64,000 bases of DNA, from the NCBI GenBank assembly GCA_016708785.1, contig JADJFC010000006.1, forward strand, positions 1 through 64,000, given 5' to 3'. Position 1 is the stretch's first letter, and each line of letters opens with the position of its first letter. This DNA is from Bacteroidota bacterium. Lineage in GTDB: Bacteria > Bacteroidota > Bacteroidia > AKYH767-A > 2013-40CM-41-45. Shown here in pieces: positions 1 to 9,907 of this stretch. Below the pieces are notes generated by a model. The model worked only from the letters and a program-made list of their open reading frames with translations. It was not told the origin of the DNA and did no database searches. The position numbers and the translations under genes were made by a program.

Positions 1-2527
1 GGTCTGTATGTCCTTAACTACACTTGCTACATCCCGATCCTTTACATTAAATCCTACAACTATTCTTCGTTTGCCATCTTCGCGACTTATTTGAGCCGGC
101 CCCAACTCCATATTGATACTTGCAACTTGTGAAAGCGGAATTTGTACACCGTTTGCAGTGGGAATATATAAATGGCTTACATCATCAATATTATTTCTAT
201 GAGTACTATCCAAGCGTACTACCAGATCAAATTTACGTTCGTTTTCAAAAACTACTCCAGCTCCGCCACCTGCAAAGGCCATGCGACAATATGGTTTATA
301 TCATCTATATTTAAACCGTAATTTGCTATTTGCGTACGATTATAGTTAATTACAATTTGAGGTAAGCCTGCAACCCTTTCAACACTGGGTTCTGTTGCAC
401 CTTGTACGCTTGATACAATTGAATTTACCTTATTTGCATATGCTAAAAGCGTATCCATGTTTTCTCCAAATATTTTTACGGCGACATCTTGACGTATACC
501 AGTCATGAGTTCATTGAAGCGCATTTGTATTGGTTGATTCTTTTCGAAGAAAACTCCGGGAATGGCGTTTAATTTATGTTCGATTTCCTCGGCAAGTTCG
601 TCGTAAGTAATATTCCGTTTCCATTCTGCGGGTTGCTTTAGGATTATCATCATATCTGATGCTTCAGGAGGCATCGGATCAGTTGGAACTTCTGCACTTC
701 CTGTTTTTCCTACAACCATCTTGACCTCATCGAATTCTTTTATTATTCTGGACGCTGCATTGATGTCTCAATACTTTCTGATAACGATGTTCCTTGAGAT
801 AAATACAATGAAAGGCAAAATCTCCTTCTGCCAAGGTTGGAATAAACTCACCACCCATTCTGGAAAAAATAATAACTGTTATGAAAAATGCTGCAACGGT
901 AGTACCAACCACATATTTTTTAGCATTTATTGCTCTTTGTAAGAGTGGTGCATATTTTCTCTGAAAGAAACTCATCATCCTGTCAGAAATATTTTTTATG
1001 TTCTACTTTTTTACTTAAAAAGAGAGAAGATACCATTGAATATGTAAGTGAAAGAAGGAATGCCCTAATATGGCAACGAAAACTGTCGGTGCCATTGACC
1101 GAACATTTTCCTTCTATACCAATTAATGAAAGTTATAGGCAAATAAACAATTAGAATAATAATCTGACCAAATGCAGCTGAATTCATCATTCTTTTTGCA
1201 CTCTCAAAAACAGTTTAATCCATTTGTTCGGATGTCAACTTTTTCATCCCACTATTTACTTGGCTTGTTGAGATACGATGAAAAATGCTTTCAACAATAA
1301 TTACCGCTCCATCTACAATTAAACCAAAATCAATTGCTCCTAAACGCATTAAGTTTGCACTGACACTAAAAACATTCATCATTCCTAAAGGCAAACAACA
1401 TTGATAATGGAATAGCAGAAGCAACAATTAATCCGCCCTGAAATTTCCGAGAAAATAAAACCAATACGAAAATTACAATCAATGCTCCTTCTAAAAGATT
1501 CTTTTCAACTGTAGAGATTGCACGGTTTACAAGGTCTGTTCTGTCCAAGTATGGCTCAATAATTACATCTGCTGGCAAAGACTTTTGAATAGTAGTCATC
1601 TTTTCTTTGACTCTATTTACGACATCAGCACTGTTTGCTCCCTTAAGCATCATGACAACACCACCGACTGCGTCAACTTGACCATTATAAGTAAGTGCGC
1701 CATATCTTACAGCGCTACCAAATCGGACATCCGCAACATCTTTTATCTGAATCGGAATGCCATTTGGATTATTTTTTACTGCAATATTTTTTATGTCTTC
1801 AAATGATCCAATCAGACCAACCCCTCGAATAAAATATGCATTAGGTTTTTTATCAATATAAGCTCCGCCTGTATTTTCATTATTTTTTCAAGAGCGGTAA
1901 AATTTCCGGAATAGTAATCCCCATTGCAATTAAGCGATCAGGGTTGACTGCCACTTCATATTGTTTTAATTGCCCACCAAAACTATTGACTTCGGCAATA
2001 CCGGGAGTTCCATAGAGTTGTCTTGCAACTATCCAATCCTGCATGGTTCGCAGATCCATTGCAGTATATTTATCTTCACTCCCTCTTTTTAGGATGAATA
2101 ATATATTGATATACCTCACCCAATCCCTGTACTTACAGGAGCTAATTCCAGGAGTACCAATTCCATTGGTATTTTTCTTCAGCTTCCTTTACTTTTCATT
2201 TATCCGTTGCCCTACAGTAAATATCCACATTATCCTTGAAACAGCAGTAATTACAGATAGACCAAAACGCGAAATGCTCCTTAATTCTTCAAGATCCGGG
2301 AGATTTGCAATGCTTTGCTCAATGGGATATGTAACTAATTGCTCTACTTCTGACCTGCAAGAGTTGGACAAAGAGTAATTATTTGAACCTGATTGTTTGT
2401 GATGTCAGGTAAAGCATCGACAGTAATTTGGTTTTGCACTCCCACACTCCCAAATTATCAGTGCAAATGTCATCAATCCAATGATGAATTTGTTTTTTAA
2501 AAGCAACATAATTATTTTATTAAGCAT
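1..2527 (-). pseudogene. CusA/CzcA-family heavy-metal efflux RND transporter, fragmented, 3' end outside window
   Basis: Inner-membrane RND pump that would export Cu/Ag or Co/Zn/Cd using the proton gradient. Reading the minus strand from an ATG at 2527, the six fragments line up in order with CusA/CzcA: N-terminal helix and ITVDALPDITNNQVQ (about 2400-2527), VEQLVTYPIEQSIANLP (2189-2371), a porter-domain piece (1880-2119), GANSADVVNRVKEK and EPYLDRTDLVNRA (1366-1653), the transmembrane GAIDFGLIVDGAVIIVE segment with its proton-relay Asp (1215-1427), RMGGEFIPTLAEGDFA (727-978) and the second porter half (252-719). At least five frame changes break it, and it runs off the left edge. Since many other genes here carry single-base indels, the breaks may be sequence errors and the pump intact. 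Family assignment is firm; metal specificity cannot be told. Confidence 0.85.
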
Positions 2528-2662
2528 TATATATCAGTTAAAAATGAATGAATACACAGATTGCTACAAAGCAAAATGCTAAGTAGAAAAAGCGATTACC
2601 CGTTAAAACGAGTTTAGGAATTCATTAACTGATTTTGGGCGGTTACCAAATAGAAGAATTGT

Positions 2663-2899
2663 CTATTGAAAAAAACTGTTGATCGAAAAGAACAAAGTCT
2701 TGTAATACTGGTCCAAACGCAAAGTAATATTTGGTAAGTAATGAATGTTCATTGCCGTTGAACAGCATGCACAGAAACAAAATGGGCTGCAAATGTCATT
2801 GTCCATTTCATGATGCTCTGAAGCGCTTTGAATTGTAGAAGGGGCATCGTGTTGATGTGAATCACAAATGTCATTGCAGGGCATGAGCATAATTGTCAT
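2663..2899 (-). CDS. small Cys/His-rich exported protein upstream of the metal pump (DUF6660-like)
   Basis: A 78-residue protein starting with a hydrophobic stretch (MTIMLMPC) and carrying a His/Asp-rich segment (CDSHQHDAP, SEHHEMDND) followed by a CSPFCFCACC cysteine cluster. From memory this layout matches small proteins, annotated DUF6660, that precede CusA/CzcA genes in Bacteroidota. The metal-binding look and position (136 bp upstream of the pump, same strand) suggest a role in metal sensing or buffering outside the inner membrane; this is inference. The signal peptide looks short: an upstream frame encodes RIFSF and a stop-flanked FSLVIYL, so the true start is probably about 10 codons upstream, separated by an indel near 2915. 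Confidence 0.6.
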   Translation of the reverse strand: MTIMLMPCNDICDSHQHDAPSTIQSASEHHEMDNDICSPFCFCACCSTAMNIHYLPNITLRLDQYYKTLFFSINSFFQ

Positions 2900-3064
2900 C
2901 AGATAGATGACAAGTGAAAACTAAATATCCGCCTGAAAATGTTCACAAGCAAAAGTAGTAAGAAAGTTTCGAAATAAGCAATTTAAAGAAAAGTGCTTTT
3001 TCATCGTTTATTCATTACTCTTTATTCATATTTTGTATCTTTATTATTCTAAATAATCCAAAAC

Positions 3065-3421
3065 ATGAAAGTATTCCATCAATTAAAGATTGTTTCCGCC
3101 TTTTTATTCTTATTTACTGTTTCGAATTCCTTATTGGCAAAAGACGCAGATACCCTTATTATCAAGACTAACATCTATTGTGATCACTGCAAAGAATGTG
3201 AAAGTTGTGGTGGAAAAATTGAACGTGATTTAACTTTCGATAAAGGTATTGAAGCAGTTCAACTTGATGAAAAAACAATGACTATCAAAGTAACTTATAA
3301 CTCCAAAAAGACCAACCCTGAAGCTATTCGACAACTAATTTCAAAATATGGTTTAGATGCTGATGAAGTGAAAGCTGATCCGGTTGCTTATTCTAAGCTG
3401 GACGAGTGTTGCAAGAAATAG
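3065..3421 (+). CDS. secreted heavy-metal-associated (HMA) domain protein with four-cysteine motif
   Basis: A 118-residue protein with a signal peptide (about residues 1-25) and a single ferredoxin-like HMA fold. In place of the usual lone CxxC, the metal loop holds C39, C42, C45 and C48 (YCDHCKECESCGGK), followed by the family's KGIEAVQLDEKTMTIKV strand pattern and TNPEAIRQLISKYG helix. Two more cysteines lie at the C terminus (DECCKK). HMA domains bind Cu+ or similar ions and pass them to pumps; the neighbouring cusA-like gene fits a periplasmic metal chaperone. A close paralogue with the same insertion lies at 33813-34169. Its 3' end overlaps the reconstructed end of the convergent restriction gene by about 34 bp. 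Confidence 0.8.
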   Translation: MKVFHQLKIVSAFLFLFTVSNSLLAKDADTLIIKTNIYCDHCKECESCGGKIERDLTFDKGIEAVQLDEKTMTIKVTYNSKKTNPEAIRQLISKYGLDADEVKADPVAYSKLDECCKK

Positions 3422-6400
3422 TATTTTGCCGCCAGCTTGTCTAATTTATTAACCCATCTCCACAACTTTATTTCATTTTCTGATAAGTCATACAATTTGT
3501 AGATCATCAAGTCTAAATTACTTTCAAGTTCATTCGTGTCATTTCCCTTTATTTTATTTGAGATAATTTTATCTACCTGTTTAACATATTCCGCTTGCGA
3601 TTTGACCGAAATTTTGGTATCCTAATTTCCTTATATCTCCCAATGTAAGTTGAGTAAAATCATCCTTCTTTGCTGAATTGGAGGCATTTGTTTTTAAAAA
3701 CGAAATTAATCTTGAATTAATTATTGCAAGTAAATACTTGGAGACAAACTCTGGATCATTCAATTTAAAAACATAGATGTCTTTTTTATTTACAAAATCT
3801 TGATCTGTTATGGTTGCCATTACTCTAAATTGCCTGCTAATTATTCGTCTTACTAAAATTCTTTCGCCTTTAAAATAATTTTCAGTTGATGGTTTTTCCT
3901 TCAAATTTTCTCCGTACTTAACAAACATCAATTCATTGTCAATAGAATACCTGGCTAATTTTCCAGCAAAAACAGATTTATAAGTTGAATCAATTTTCTT
4001 TATTGAATAATCTGATGAGTCAGCTAAAATCCCTCGAACCGATTTTGTAATATCGCCAATTGTCGTTTCTAATTTTGAAAACTTTCCTGAATATTTCTAA
4101 TTCCGACATTAAAAACAATTTTAAGAGATGAAGTGTTTTGCCATTCCTTATTTTGAATTTCCTTGAATGCTAAATTATTTAAGGAGTCCAACGAAACTTT
4201 ATCTTTTGATGAATACTCATAAACAAAAGATGACTGTGCTTTATTCTTTGAAAAGAAATATAAACCTGTATCAACGTAGACATCATCAAACACGTCATAA
4301 GGAAGAACAATTCCTTTACTTAATTGTATGTTGTTTTTAATAAAACTTCTTGTATTTATGTAATTGTCACCAGTCTGCCAAGAAACAGGTATAATAAACG
4401 AAACATTACCTTTGTGATGGCTTAATTTCGTGCCAAGTTCAATGAATGAAGTGTAAATGTCCTCGGTTGCTGAATATTCTCTCTTTATTGCGTCTTTTAA
4501 AGATTGATTCATTTTTACACCATAAGGCGGATTGCCGACTATCACATCAAAGCCTTCAAAATTTCCCTCCTTATCCAATACTTCCGGGAATTCAAACGCC
4601 ATTCAAAAGCATTCCGGTAAATGGCGTTGCTTTTTATATCTTCAATTAATGCTTCTTGCTTGCTTATTTTTTCGGTCAATTTTTTTACCTCAAGATCGTA
4701 GTCTTTTTTTTCTTTAGGTGTTTTCTCGAACAAGTCAGTTTGCATGGTAAGGTTAATCAATTCGCCTTTCCATTTATTCAAATCTTTTAATTCTTTACTG
4801 TTACTGCTTATTTCAACCCTAAAATCATTTTTAATTGAGTTAATAATTTGCTCTAAGCCACGCTTTAACTCTTTATCGTGAGCATTTTTATAATCGTGTA
4901 CAAAGCCCTTGTATTGGTTAATGTTATACTTAATGCTTTTTAATGCCTTGCTTAAATCTGCATCTAAAGCAAAGCGGCTTATTAAAGAGTTTCCGCATTT
5001 AATGTTGATATCAATGTTCGGAAGCGTTTCTAATTCCTTAAATTTTGTTTCTTCTGTATAGTAAGCATTCTTTAACAACTCAATCCACAAACGTAATCGG
5101 CATATTTTAACCGAGTTCGGGTTAATGTCCACACCAAATAAACAGTTTTCAATAATGGTTTGCTTTTCGTGAAAGAGAGATTTTTGTACTCGTTGAGTTT
5201 CTTTATTAATACTACCGTTGTTTACTTGATATTCAAAAATATCCTGCCCATCGTTATAAGTAACAATCAACTCATCATTTTCAATTTCTATTTCATAGCC
5301 GGATAAACGCACACCTTTATCATCCGCCAATATGCCGAGTTCTGCCTTAATTGAAATAATTTCATTTAAAGAAGAAACTAAGAAGTGACCTGAACCCACA
5401 GCAGGGTCACATATGTGCATACCGTTTATTAACGCATTAAATTCTAATACATCTTTTCCGGTTCTGCGGTCAGCCATGTAGTTTTTTAAATCTTCAAAGG
5501 CTTCACATTTCCATCCATAAGCATCTTTAAATTTTTGTAACACCGCCAAACGAATGGCTTGTCGGCACATGTACATTGTAATAAAGCCAGGAGTAAAGAT
5601 CGAACCATCTTTATAACCGTTTATTTTTTCAAATATTAAACCTAATACAGATGCGTTGATTAATGTTTTACTGTCCTCTTGTATTTCTTCTGAACCTTCT
5701 GATGCAAAATCATACGCCTCTAAAAAATCAAACAAATATTGCAATCCATTTAAACTCTTTGCAATGGGTTTGTTCTTAGCATCACGCAATACCGTTCCGC
5801 TGTATAAATCCAAATCCAATGCGTCATCAAGGCTATTAATTTTAATTGTTTGGTCTTCCAACTCGCTAATTTCAAACAAAGAACTATTGAGGTATGGAAT
5901 GTTGCCAAACTTTTTATTGATAGCTTCGTTTCTATCACCTGCTTTTTTGCCAATACTTGAAAGAAGAGTTTATACAACTCATCGTATTGAGATATTTTAG
6001 TGTAGTTTAAAAACTTGTAAGATTGATCACCTTTTTGGTATTTAATTAATTGTGCTTCGAGTAATTTTAAAAACAATACTCGGTTAATCCATGTGATTGA
6101 AAGTTCTAATGCAAGATTAAACAAACGCTCTTGACTGGTATCACCATAAGACGATATGTCCGGAACTTTATGAAGGCTATCTTCTAAGTCTAAAATCGTA
6201 ATGGTGTTTTCTAACAGCGAACCTGCATCTCTTTTGCCTTCCTGCTTTCTTCGAATTAATTTTTTGCTTCCCTCTTTTACTTCTTCTAATCCGATGATGT
6301 GCAATAATTCTGAATAGAAACCTTTATCTAAAGAGTTACTATCATTAGCAAATTGAATTTTTAATAAATGAATAGGGCTGAAGATTTTAAATAAAGCAAT

Positions 6401-7069
6401 GAGTTTGTTATCATCTGCTCTATCATTATTCTTTAACGGTTTTTCGTATTCACGAATATCAAACCATGTAAAAGATATATCTTCTTTTAACTCATCTAAA
6501 AATGGTTTGGCTATCTCTTTGTAAAATAAATCGGTATTGGTACTTACCTTCTGTCCGCTATCCCAATCCTTAAAAGCTTTTACAAGCTTAGTATTTTTAG
6601 CAACTACCTTTTCAAAAAGAGAAGCGTCAAAAATAAACCACTCGTAAATGTTAGTTATAACCAAGTGGCGGATGTCAATGTTCTTTTCATTAATCCTTTC
6701 ACGCAAATAGTAAAGTATCAATTCATGCATGGCTTTGGCATTTAGATTTTGCCTTGTAACCATGTCGCCTTTATTAGTTGGGCGTTTTACTTCAAACAAA
6801 ACTCCGCTTGGTGTTTTTGCTTCTTTACCTGTGTGAATAACAAAATCGGTACGACCTTTTGTAGCAACTAAGTAATCTTGCTTGTACCAAGTATCTTTTA
6901 GAAAATCCATCAAATGAATTTTCACATTCTCTTCACTTTCTTTTTCGTCAATTTGTCCTAACAACTTTACAAGGTTGCCTTTAAACAATTCTATGTCCGG
7001 ACGCTTTGGTTTTATTAAGCTGTAAGCTTTATTGAGAGCCTTTTTGAGGCTGATTTCGTTCAAGGTCAT
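3388..7069 (-). pseudogene. type IIG restriction-modification enzyme (Eco57I-like, nuclease-methyltransferase-specificity fusion), frameshifted
   Basis: One long gene of about 1220 codons broken into four frames (5750-7069, 4542-5879, 4069-4602, 3581-3931, plus a tail to a stop at 3388). The N terminus has a PD-(D/E)xK nuclease signature: D75 (RTDFVIHTG) and E93-V-K95 (LFEVKRP). The middle has methyltransferase motif I DPAVGSGHF (about 5385-5408) and FGVDINPNSVKICRLRLW, then the catalytic GNPPYG (about 4533), so an N6-adenine methyltransferase is expected. The C-terminal part, ending in VDKIISNKIKG and MIYKLYDLSENEIKLW, is the target-recognition region. Such enzymes cleave and methylate with a single polypeptide and need no partner gene; none is seen. 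Whether the breaks are real or sequencing errors is open. The recognition site cannot be predicted. Confidence 0.85.
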
Positions 7070-7240
7070 ATTTTACTAAACACTTAGTTTGTAATCTTAA
7101 ACTGGTTATATCTGAAAATTTTAGTTTTTTATTCTTTTTTATAATTCATCAGACGAAGTCAAATATATAGAAAATTAACCAAAAATTGAATTTCTGGAAA
7201 ACCAGTACTTATATTAAGTGATCGTCTTTAAGAATATAAT

Positions 7241-7293
7241 CTTGCAAAATTAGTTGACGGAAAAGAGTTTATAGGCTAAACCTATTTTGCAAG
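7241..7293. repeat. inverted repeat in the gap between restriction gene and small operon
   Basis: Ten-base perfect arms CTTGCAAAAT (7241-7250) and ATTTTGCAAG (7284-7293) enclose a loop of about 33 bases. The stem lies in the 296-bp gap (7070-7365) upstream of the restriction gene and downstream of the small-membrane-protein gene. It lacks the run of T expected of an intrinsic terminator, so it may be an RNA structure, operator or recombination site. I see nothing else in this gap. Confidence 0.45.
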
Positions 7294-7365
7294 CTTATTT
7301 TTGATTCGGAACGTCATTTTGGTGATCGTAATTGAAATTGGAGATAACCAAACTAATTTTATTAA

Positions 7366-7599
7366 CTACTTTACTTCTCGTTTTTTTTTAACATCAATAA
7401 TTTCCGCCTTAGGCTCCTTTATCCTAATGTTTTCGAACCCATATGGTTTAATAAGTTTATACACTCCTATGATTGCTAGGACAACAACTGCTGTACCAAT
7501 GACAATTTGGATTTTACTAAATTGTCTAGGATTGAACGGTACCGGAATCTGAGATATCGGTGTCCCGTATAATTTTATAATATCAGAATAGTTAATCAT
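7366..7599 (-). CDS. hypothetical small membrane protein
   Basis: A 77-residue protein not recognised from any family. It has one clear transmembrane segment at about residues 31-48 (IQIVIGTAVVVLAIIGVYKLI) and a charged C-terminal tail ending KKKREVK, so it probably sits in the inner membrane with the basic tail in the cytoplasm. It starts two bases before the stop of the upstream gene's last fragment at 7601, so the two are almost certainly co-transcribed. It is the last gene of the minus-strand set 9261-7366 next to tRNA-Val. Small single-span proteins of this kind are common in mobile-element cargo; no function is claimed. Confidence 0.55.
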   Translation of the reverse strand: MINYSDIIKLYGTPISQIPVPFNPRQFSKIQIVIGTAVVVLAIIGVYKLIKPYGFENIRIKEPKAEIIDVKKKREVK

Positions 7600-7600
7600 T

Positions 7601-8057
7601 TTATATAGTTTTTTTGTGAATTAAAATTACGTCTGGTTTTATTAAGAAAGTTTGATACTCCCCATATTCAACACACTGAATGTTTAAGTGAGAATTAAAT
7701 GGAAATCTATATGAATATGCACAGAAGTTGAAACCGAACTTTTGAAGTTCTTGGATCTGATAATGATTTCCTTCTGGTTTAAGCATTAGAGAATCTAGAA
7801 TTTTTTATTTGCTTCTAAAAGTTCTTTTGTTGCATCCTTGTTATATTCTTGTTGCATCAGATGTGTCTGCTGCTTTTTACTACTCTATGAGTTGCATTAT
7901 AAAAGTCCTGATAACATTTGTTGGAACAATAATCTCGTCCTTTATTATAAACCATGTGAGGTTTTTTGCAAGCAGGGCAAACTCTATAGTTTGGTGAATC
8001 TGGATCTAGCTTTATTTGTCTAGAGTCCTTGCTAAACTTCTTATCGTCCATTTTCAA
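7601..8057 (-). CDS. zinc-ribbon protein, frameshifted (reconstructed)
   Basis: The N-terminal fragment (7857-8057) has a CPACKKPHMVYNKGRDYCSNKC zinc-ribbon-like pattern (two CxxC-type knuckles) and then YQDFYNATHR, as in small zinc-binding proteins of Bacteroidota plasmids and islands. Downstream, QQEYNKDATKELLEANKK and LMLKPEGNHYQIQELQKFGF continue in other frames without a convincing start, and one shift falls in an A6 run at about 7803-7808. I therefore read 7601-8057 as one gene of about 150 codons with two or three indels. Its first codons overlap the last 17 bases of the HTH gene, pointing to an operon. Function unknown; nucleic-acid binding is a guess from the knuckles. Confidence 0.5.
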
Positions 8058-8352
8058 TTATTTCTTCTTTAGTTTTAATACGCTTTCCATTGATCCATTC
8101 TTCAATAATTTCAAGATCAAACATCAATACCTTTCCAACTTTTGAATGAGGAATGTATCGCTTAAAGACCCATCCATAGATAGTCGCTTTAGGCCAACCA
8201 TATAATTGACACAATTTATCTATATTCACTTTCCTAGTTGATTCGGGGCGGTTAAAAGAATTAAGAATTGTAGAATCCAATTTATTTTGGATAATAGCCT
8301 CCAGTTGTTCTACACTGAGATCAATGATTCTAATATTCGAGTAGCCTGACAT
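8041..8352 (-). CDS. helix-turn-helix (excisionase/MerR-like) DNA-binding protein
   Basis: A 103-residue protein whose second half reads as an excisionase-type winged helix: NIDKLCQLYGWPKATIYGWVFKRYIPHSKVGKVLMFDLEIIEEWINGKR. This is the pattern of helix_turn_helix_17 proteins: the helix pair (LYGWPKATIYGWV), the wing (IPHSKVGKVLMF) and the trailing helix. Such proteins direct excision or regulate element genes in Bacteroidota integrative elements. It lies just downstream of an unknown 284-residue gene and overlaps the zinc-ribbon gene. No integrase is present in the window, so it may belong to an element remnant or be a stand-alone regulator. Confidence 0.7.
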   Translation of the reverse strand: MSGYSNIRIIDLSVEQLEAIIQNKLDSTILNSFNRPESTRKVNIDKLCQLYGWPKATIYGWVFKRYIPHSKVGKVLMFDLEIIEEWINGKRIKTKEEIIENGR

Positions 8353-8406
8353 GGCGTCAAGATTAAGAACAATAAAAGGTCACAAAAAAGTACTTTTACA
8401 AGTACC

Positions 8407-9261
8407 TTAAAAATTTAACATTTCAATTAATCCTGGGATTGGCTTAGCAGTAGGCGCATTCGCAGATGAAATACTTTTATGAACATAATTTTCAGTTAGT
8501 TCGATTATCTCATTTCTTTTCTGCCCTTTAAAATACCTGCAAATCCACGATTCTAAATTCTTCTTCGAATTCAAGATCAGATTTTTGTGGTGAAGTCTGT
8601 GGAATGCATCTAAAAGTTTGATGCAGGATGCTTGAAAACTTAATGGATTTTCAATTGGATTCCCTTTCAAAAGCATTTCAAGGACTTCGTGTTCCTTAGA
8701 ATCAAAATATGGTTTTAAAAGAGCATGAAATTGTGGAAGAAAATGTTCATTGATTGCAATTTCTTTAAAAACATAACTATCGACCTCGTTTTGGTCTTTG
8801 CTCCTTTTTGAATCAACCCAATTCATTATTGCTTGTCTTCTTAAAATGCACTCATGAAAACAATTTTGCGAGACTTTGTCATAAACTCCATATTGAATCA
8901 TTCCAACAAACTCAGTTTTATCTTTTGCATAATAATTTCCTTCAAACGCAGTAAAATGATAGTCTAAATAGGAATTGATTTTAAATACATCAATTATTGC
9001 AAGCTGAATCTGAAGAAACACGTGATACATAGTAGATCTTGGATCAATCAGAATGGGAAGCAATCTTTCCGTATTATGCTTATAAATAATTCCATTTGGT
9101 TCAGCATACAGAGGTCCTTGAAAATCTAAAATGCTAATCAAACTTTCACATTTGTTCTTCACTTTTAGATTGGTTGCTGAGGTAGATAACTCTAACAATC
9201 TCTTTCTTATTGACGAGAGATTTAGGTCATATATGTGAAATTCAATTTTCGCCATTTTCAA
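8407..9261 (-). CDS. hypothetical protein, 284 residues
   Basis: I do not recognise this protein. It has no signal peptide or membrane span and is rich in aromatic and charged residues. The N terminus (KIEFHIYDLNLSSIRKRLLE) looks like a long helix, and the C-terminal part (about 200-255) contains SCIKLLDAFHRLHHKNLIL then WICRYFKGQKR, which resembles the tail of uncharacterised proteins next to HTH genes in Bacteroidota islands. An RteC-type regulator was considered but the RteC hallmark residues are not visible. Two starts are possible, 9261 or the second ATG at 9255. It lies 120 bp from the 3' end of tRNA-Val, a position usually held by an integrase in tRNA-targeted elements. Confidence 0.55.
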   Translation of the reverse strand: MKMAKIEFHIYDLNLSSIRKRLLELSTSATNLKVKNKCESLISILDFQGPLYAEPNGIIYKHNTERLLPILIDPRSTMYHVFLQIQLAIIDVFKINSYLDYHFTAFEGNYYAKDKTEFVGMIQYGVYDKVSQNCFHECILRRQAIMNWVDSKRSKDQNEVDSYVFKEIAINEHFLPQFHALLKPYFDSKEHEVLEMLLKGNPIENPLSFQASCIKLLDAFHRLHHKNLILNSKKNLESWICRYFKGQKRNEIIELTENYVHKSISSANAPTAKPIPGLIEMLNF

Positions 9262-9380
9262 TATTTTCTTGAAGAAAAGAAAAAATGAGAGTTTAGAAAA
9301 TCAAAAATGTTTAAACTATGTTTAAACCGGCCCAAAAAGAAAAAGCCTCTACATCTCTGTAAAGGCTTGATTCTTAGGGT

Positions 9381-9453
9381 GTGGGAGCTACAGGGTTCGA
9401 ACCTGTGACCCTCTGCTTGTAAGGCAGATGCTCTCCCAGCTGAGCTAAGATCC
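9381..9453 (-). tRNA. tRNA-Val (anticodon TAC)
   Basis: The minus strand folds as a tRNA: D-arm TAGCTCAGCTGGGAGAGC, anticodon stem TCTGC/GCAGA with loop CTTACAA (anticodon TAC, valine) and T-arm CACAGGTTCGAACCTGT. The acceptor stem GGGATCT/AGCTCCC has one mismatch (fifth pair), which could be a base error. No CCA is encoded. Genes 8407-9261 and 8041-8352 lie directly beyond its 3' end. Confidence 0.9.
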
Positions 9454-9705
9454 CATTTTTCAAAGAAATGCACTTTTTTTCTTTGGGATGGCAAATATAG
9501 GGGAATTTTCTCTGAGAACAAGAATTCAAAAGTAATTCATGAAAAAAAAACATCATTTATTTGGGTTTTTACTCATTTTGAAAGAGTTAAAATGTGTGCT
9601 TTCTGTGCTTACTTCTAATTAATTGAGAAAACTTGATGTCACAATTTGTGATTTCAAGTTTAATGGAACAAGACGTGAAATTTCTATGTTTTTTCTCCCG
9701 CAGAT

Positions 9706-9780
9706 CCGATAGCTATGGGCAGAATACGCAGAATATCAACAGAAAATTTTGGGACTTATTGTGTCCCGATAGCTATCGGG
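9706..9780. repeat. CCGATAGCTATCGG dispersed palindromes (two copies)
   Basis: A perfect palindrome CCCGATAGCTATCGGG sits at 9765-9780 and a decayed copy CCGATAGCTATGG at 9706-9718. Related copies lie at 24299-24315, 24342-24357 and 52003-52018, so this is a dispersed REP-like family. The remainder of the 454-bp gap 9454-9907 is AT-rich with no gene that I can support. Confidence 0.75.
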
Positions 9781-9907
9781 ATTGCGATCTCTGATTTTTG
9801 ACTATCCGAAAGTGAGCAACTTCCAATGAAATTACCATATTCAAAATGATACATTAACTATCTTTAATAATCTTCAATTAAAGTCTTCTCCTATCAAACC
9901 TCAGGAA

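Noticed and set aside
3388..7069. Type I or BREX-like multi-gene defence system
   Set aside because: Nuclease, methyltransferase and specificity regions lie in one frame series with no HsdS/HsdR or BREX partners, so a single-chain type IIG enzyme is simpler.
8407..9261. RteC-type regulator or integrase next to tRNA-Val
   Set aside because: Hallmark RteC residues and the R-H-R-Y catalytic set of tyrosine integrases are not visible.
9258..9556. Open frames of 87 and 61 codons across tRNA-Val
   Set aside because: They run through the tRNA and are explained by it; their residues show no family pattern.
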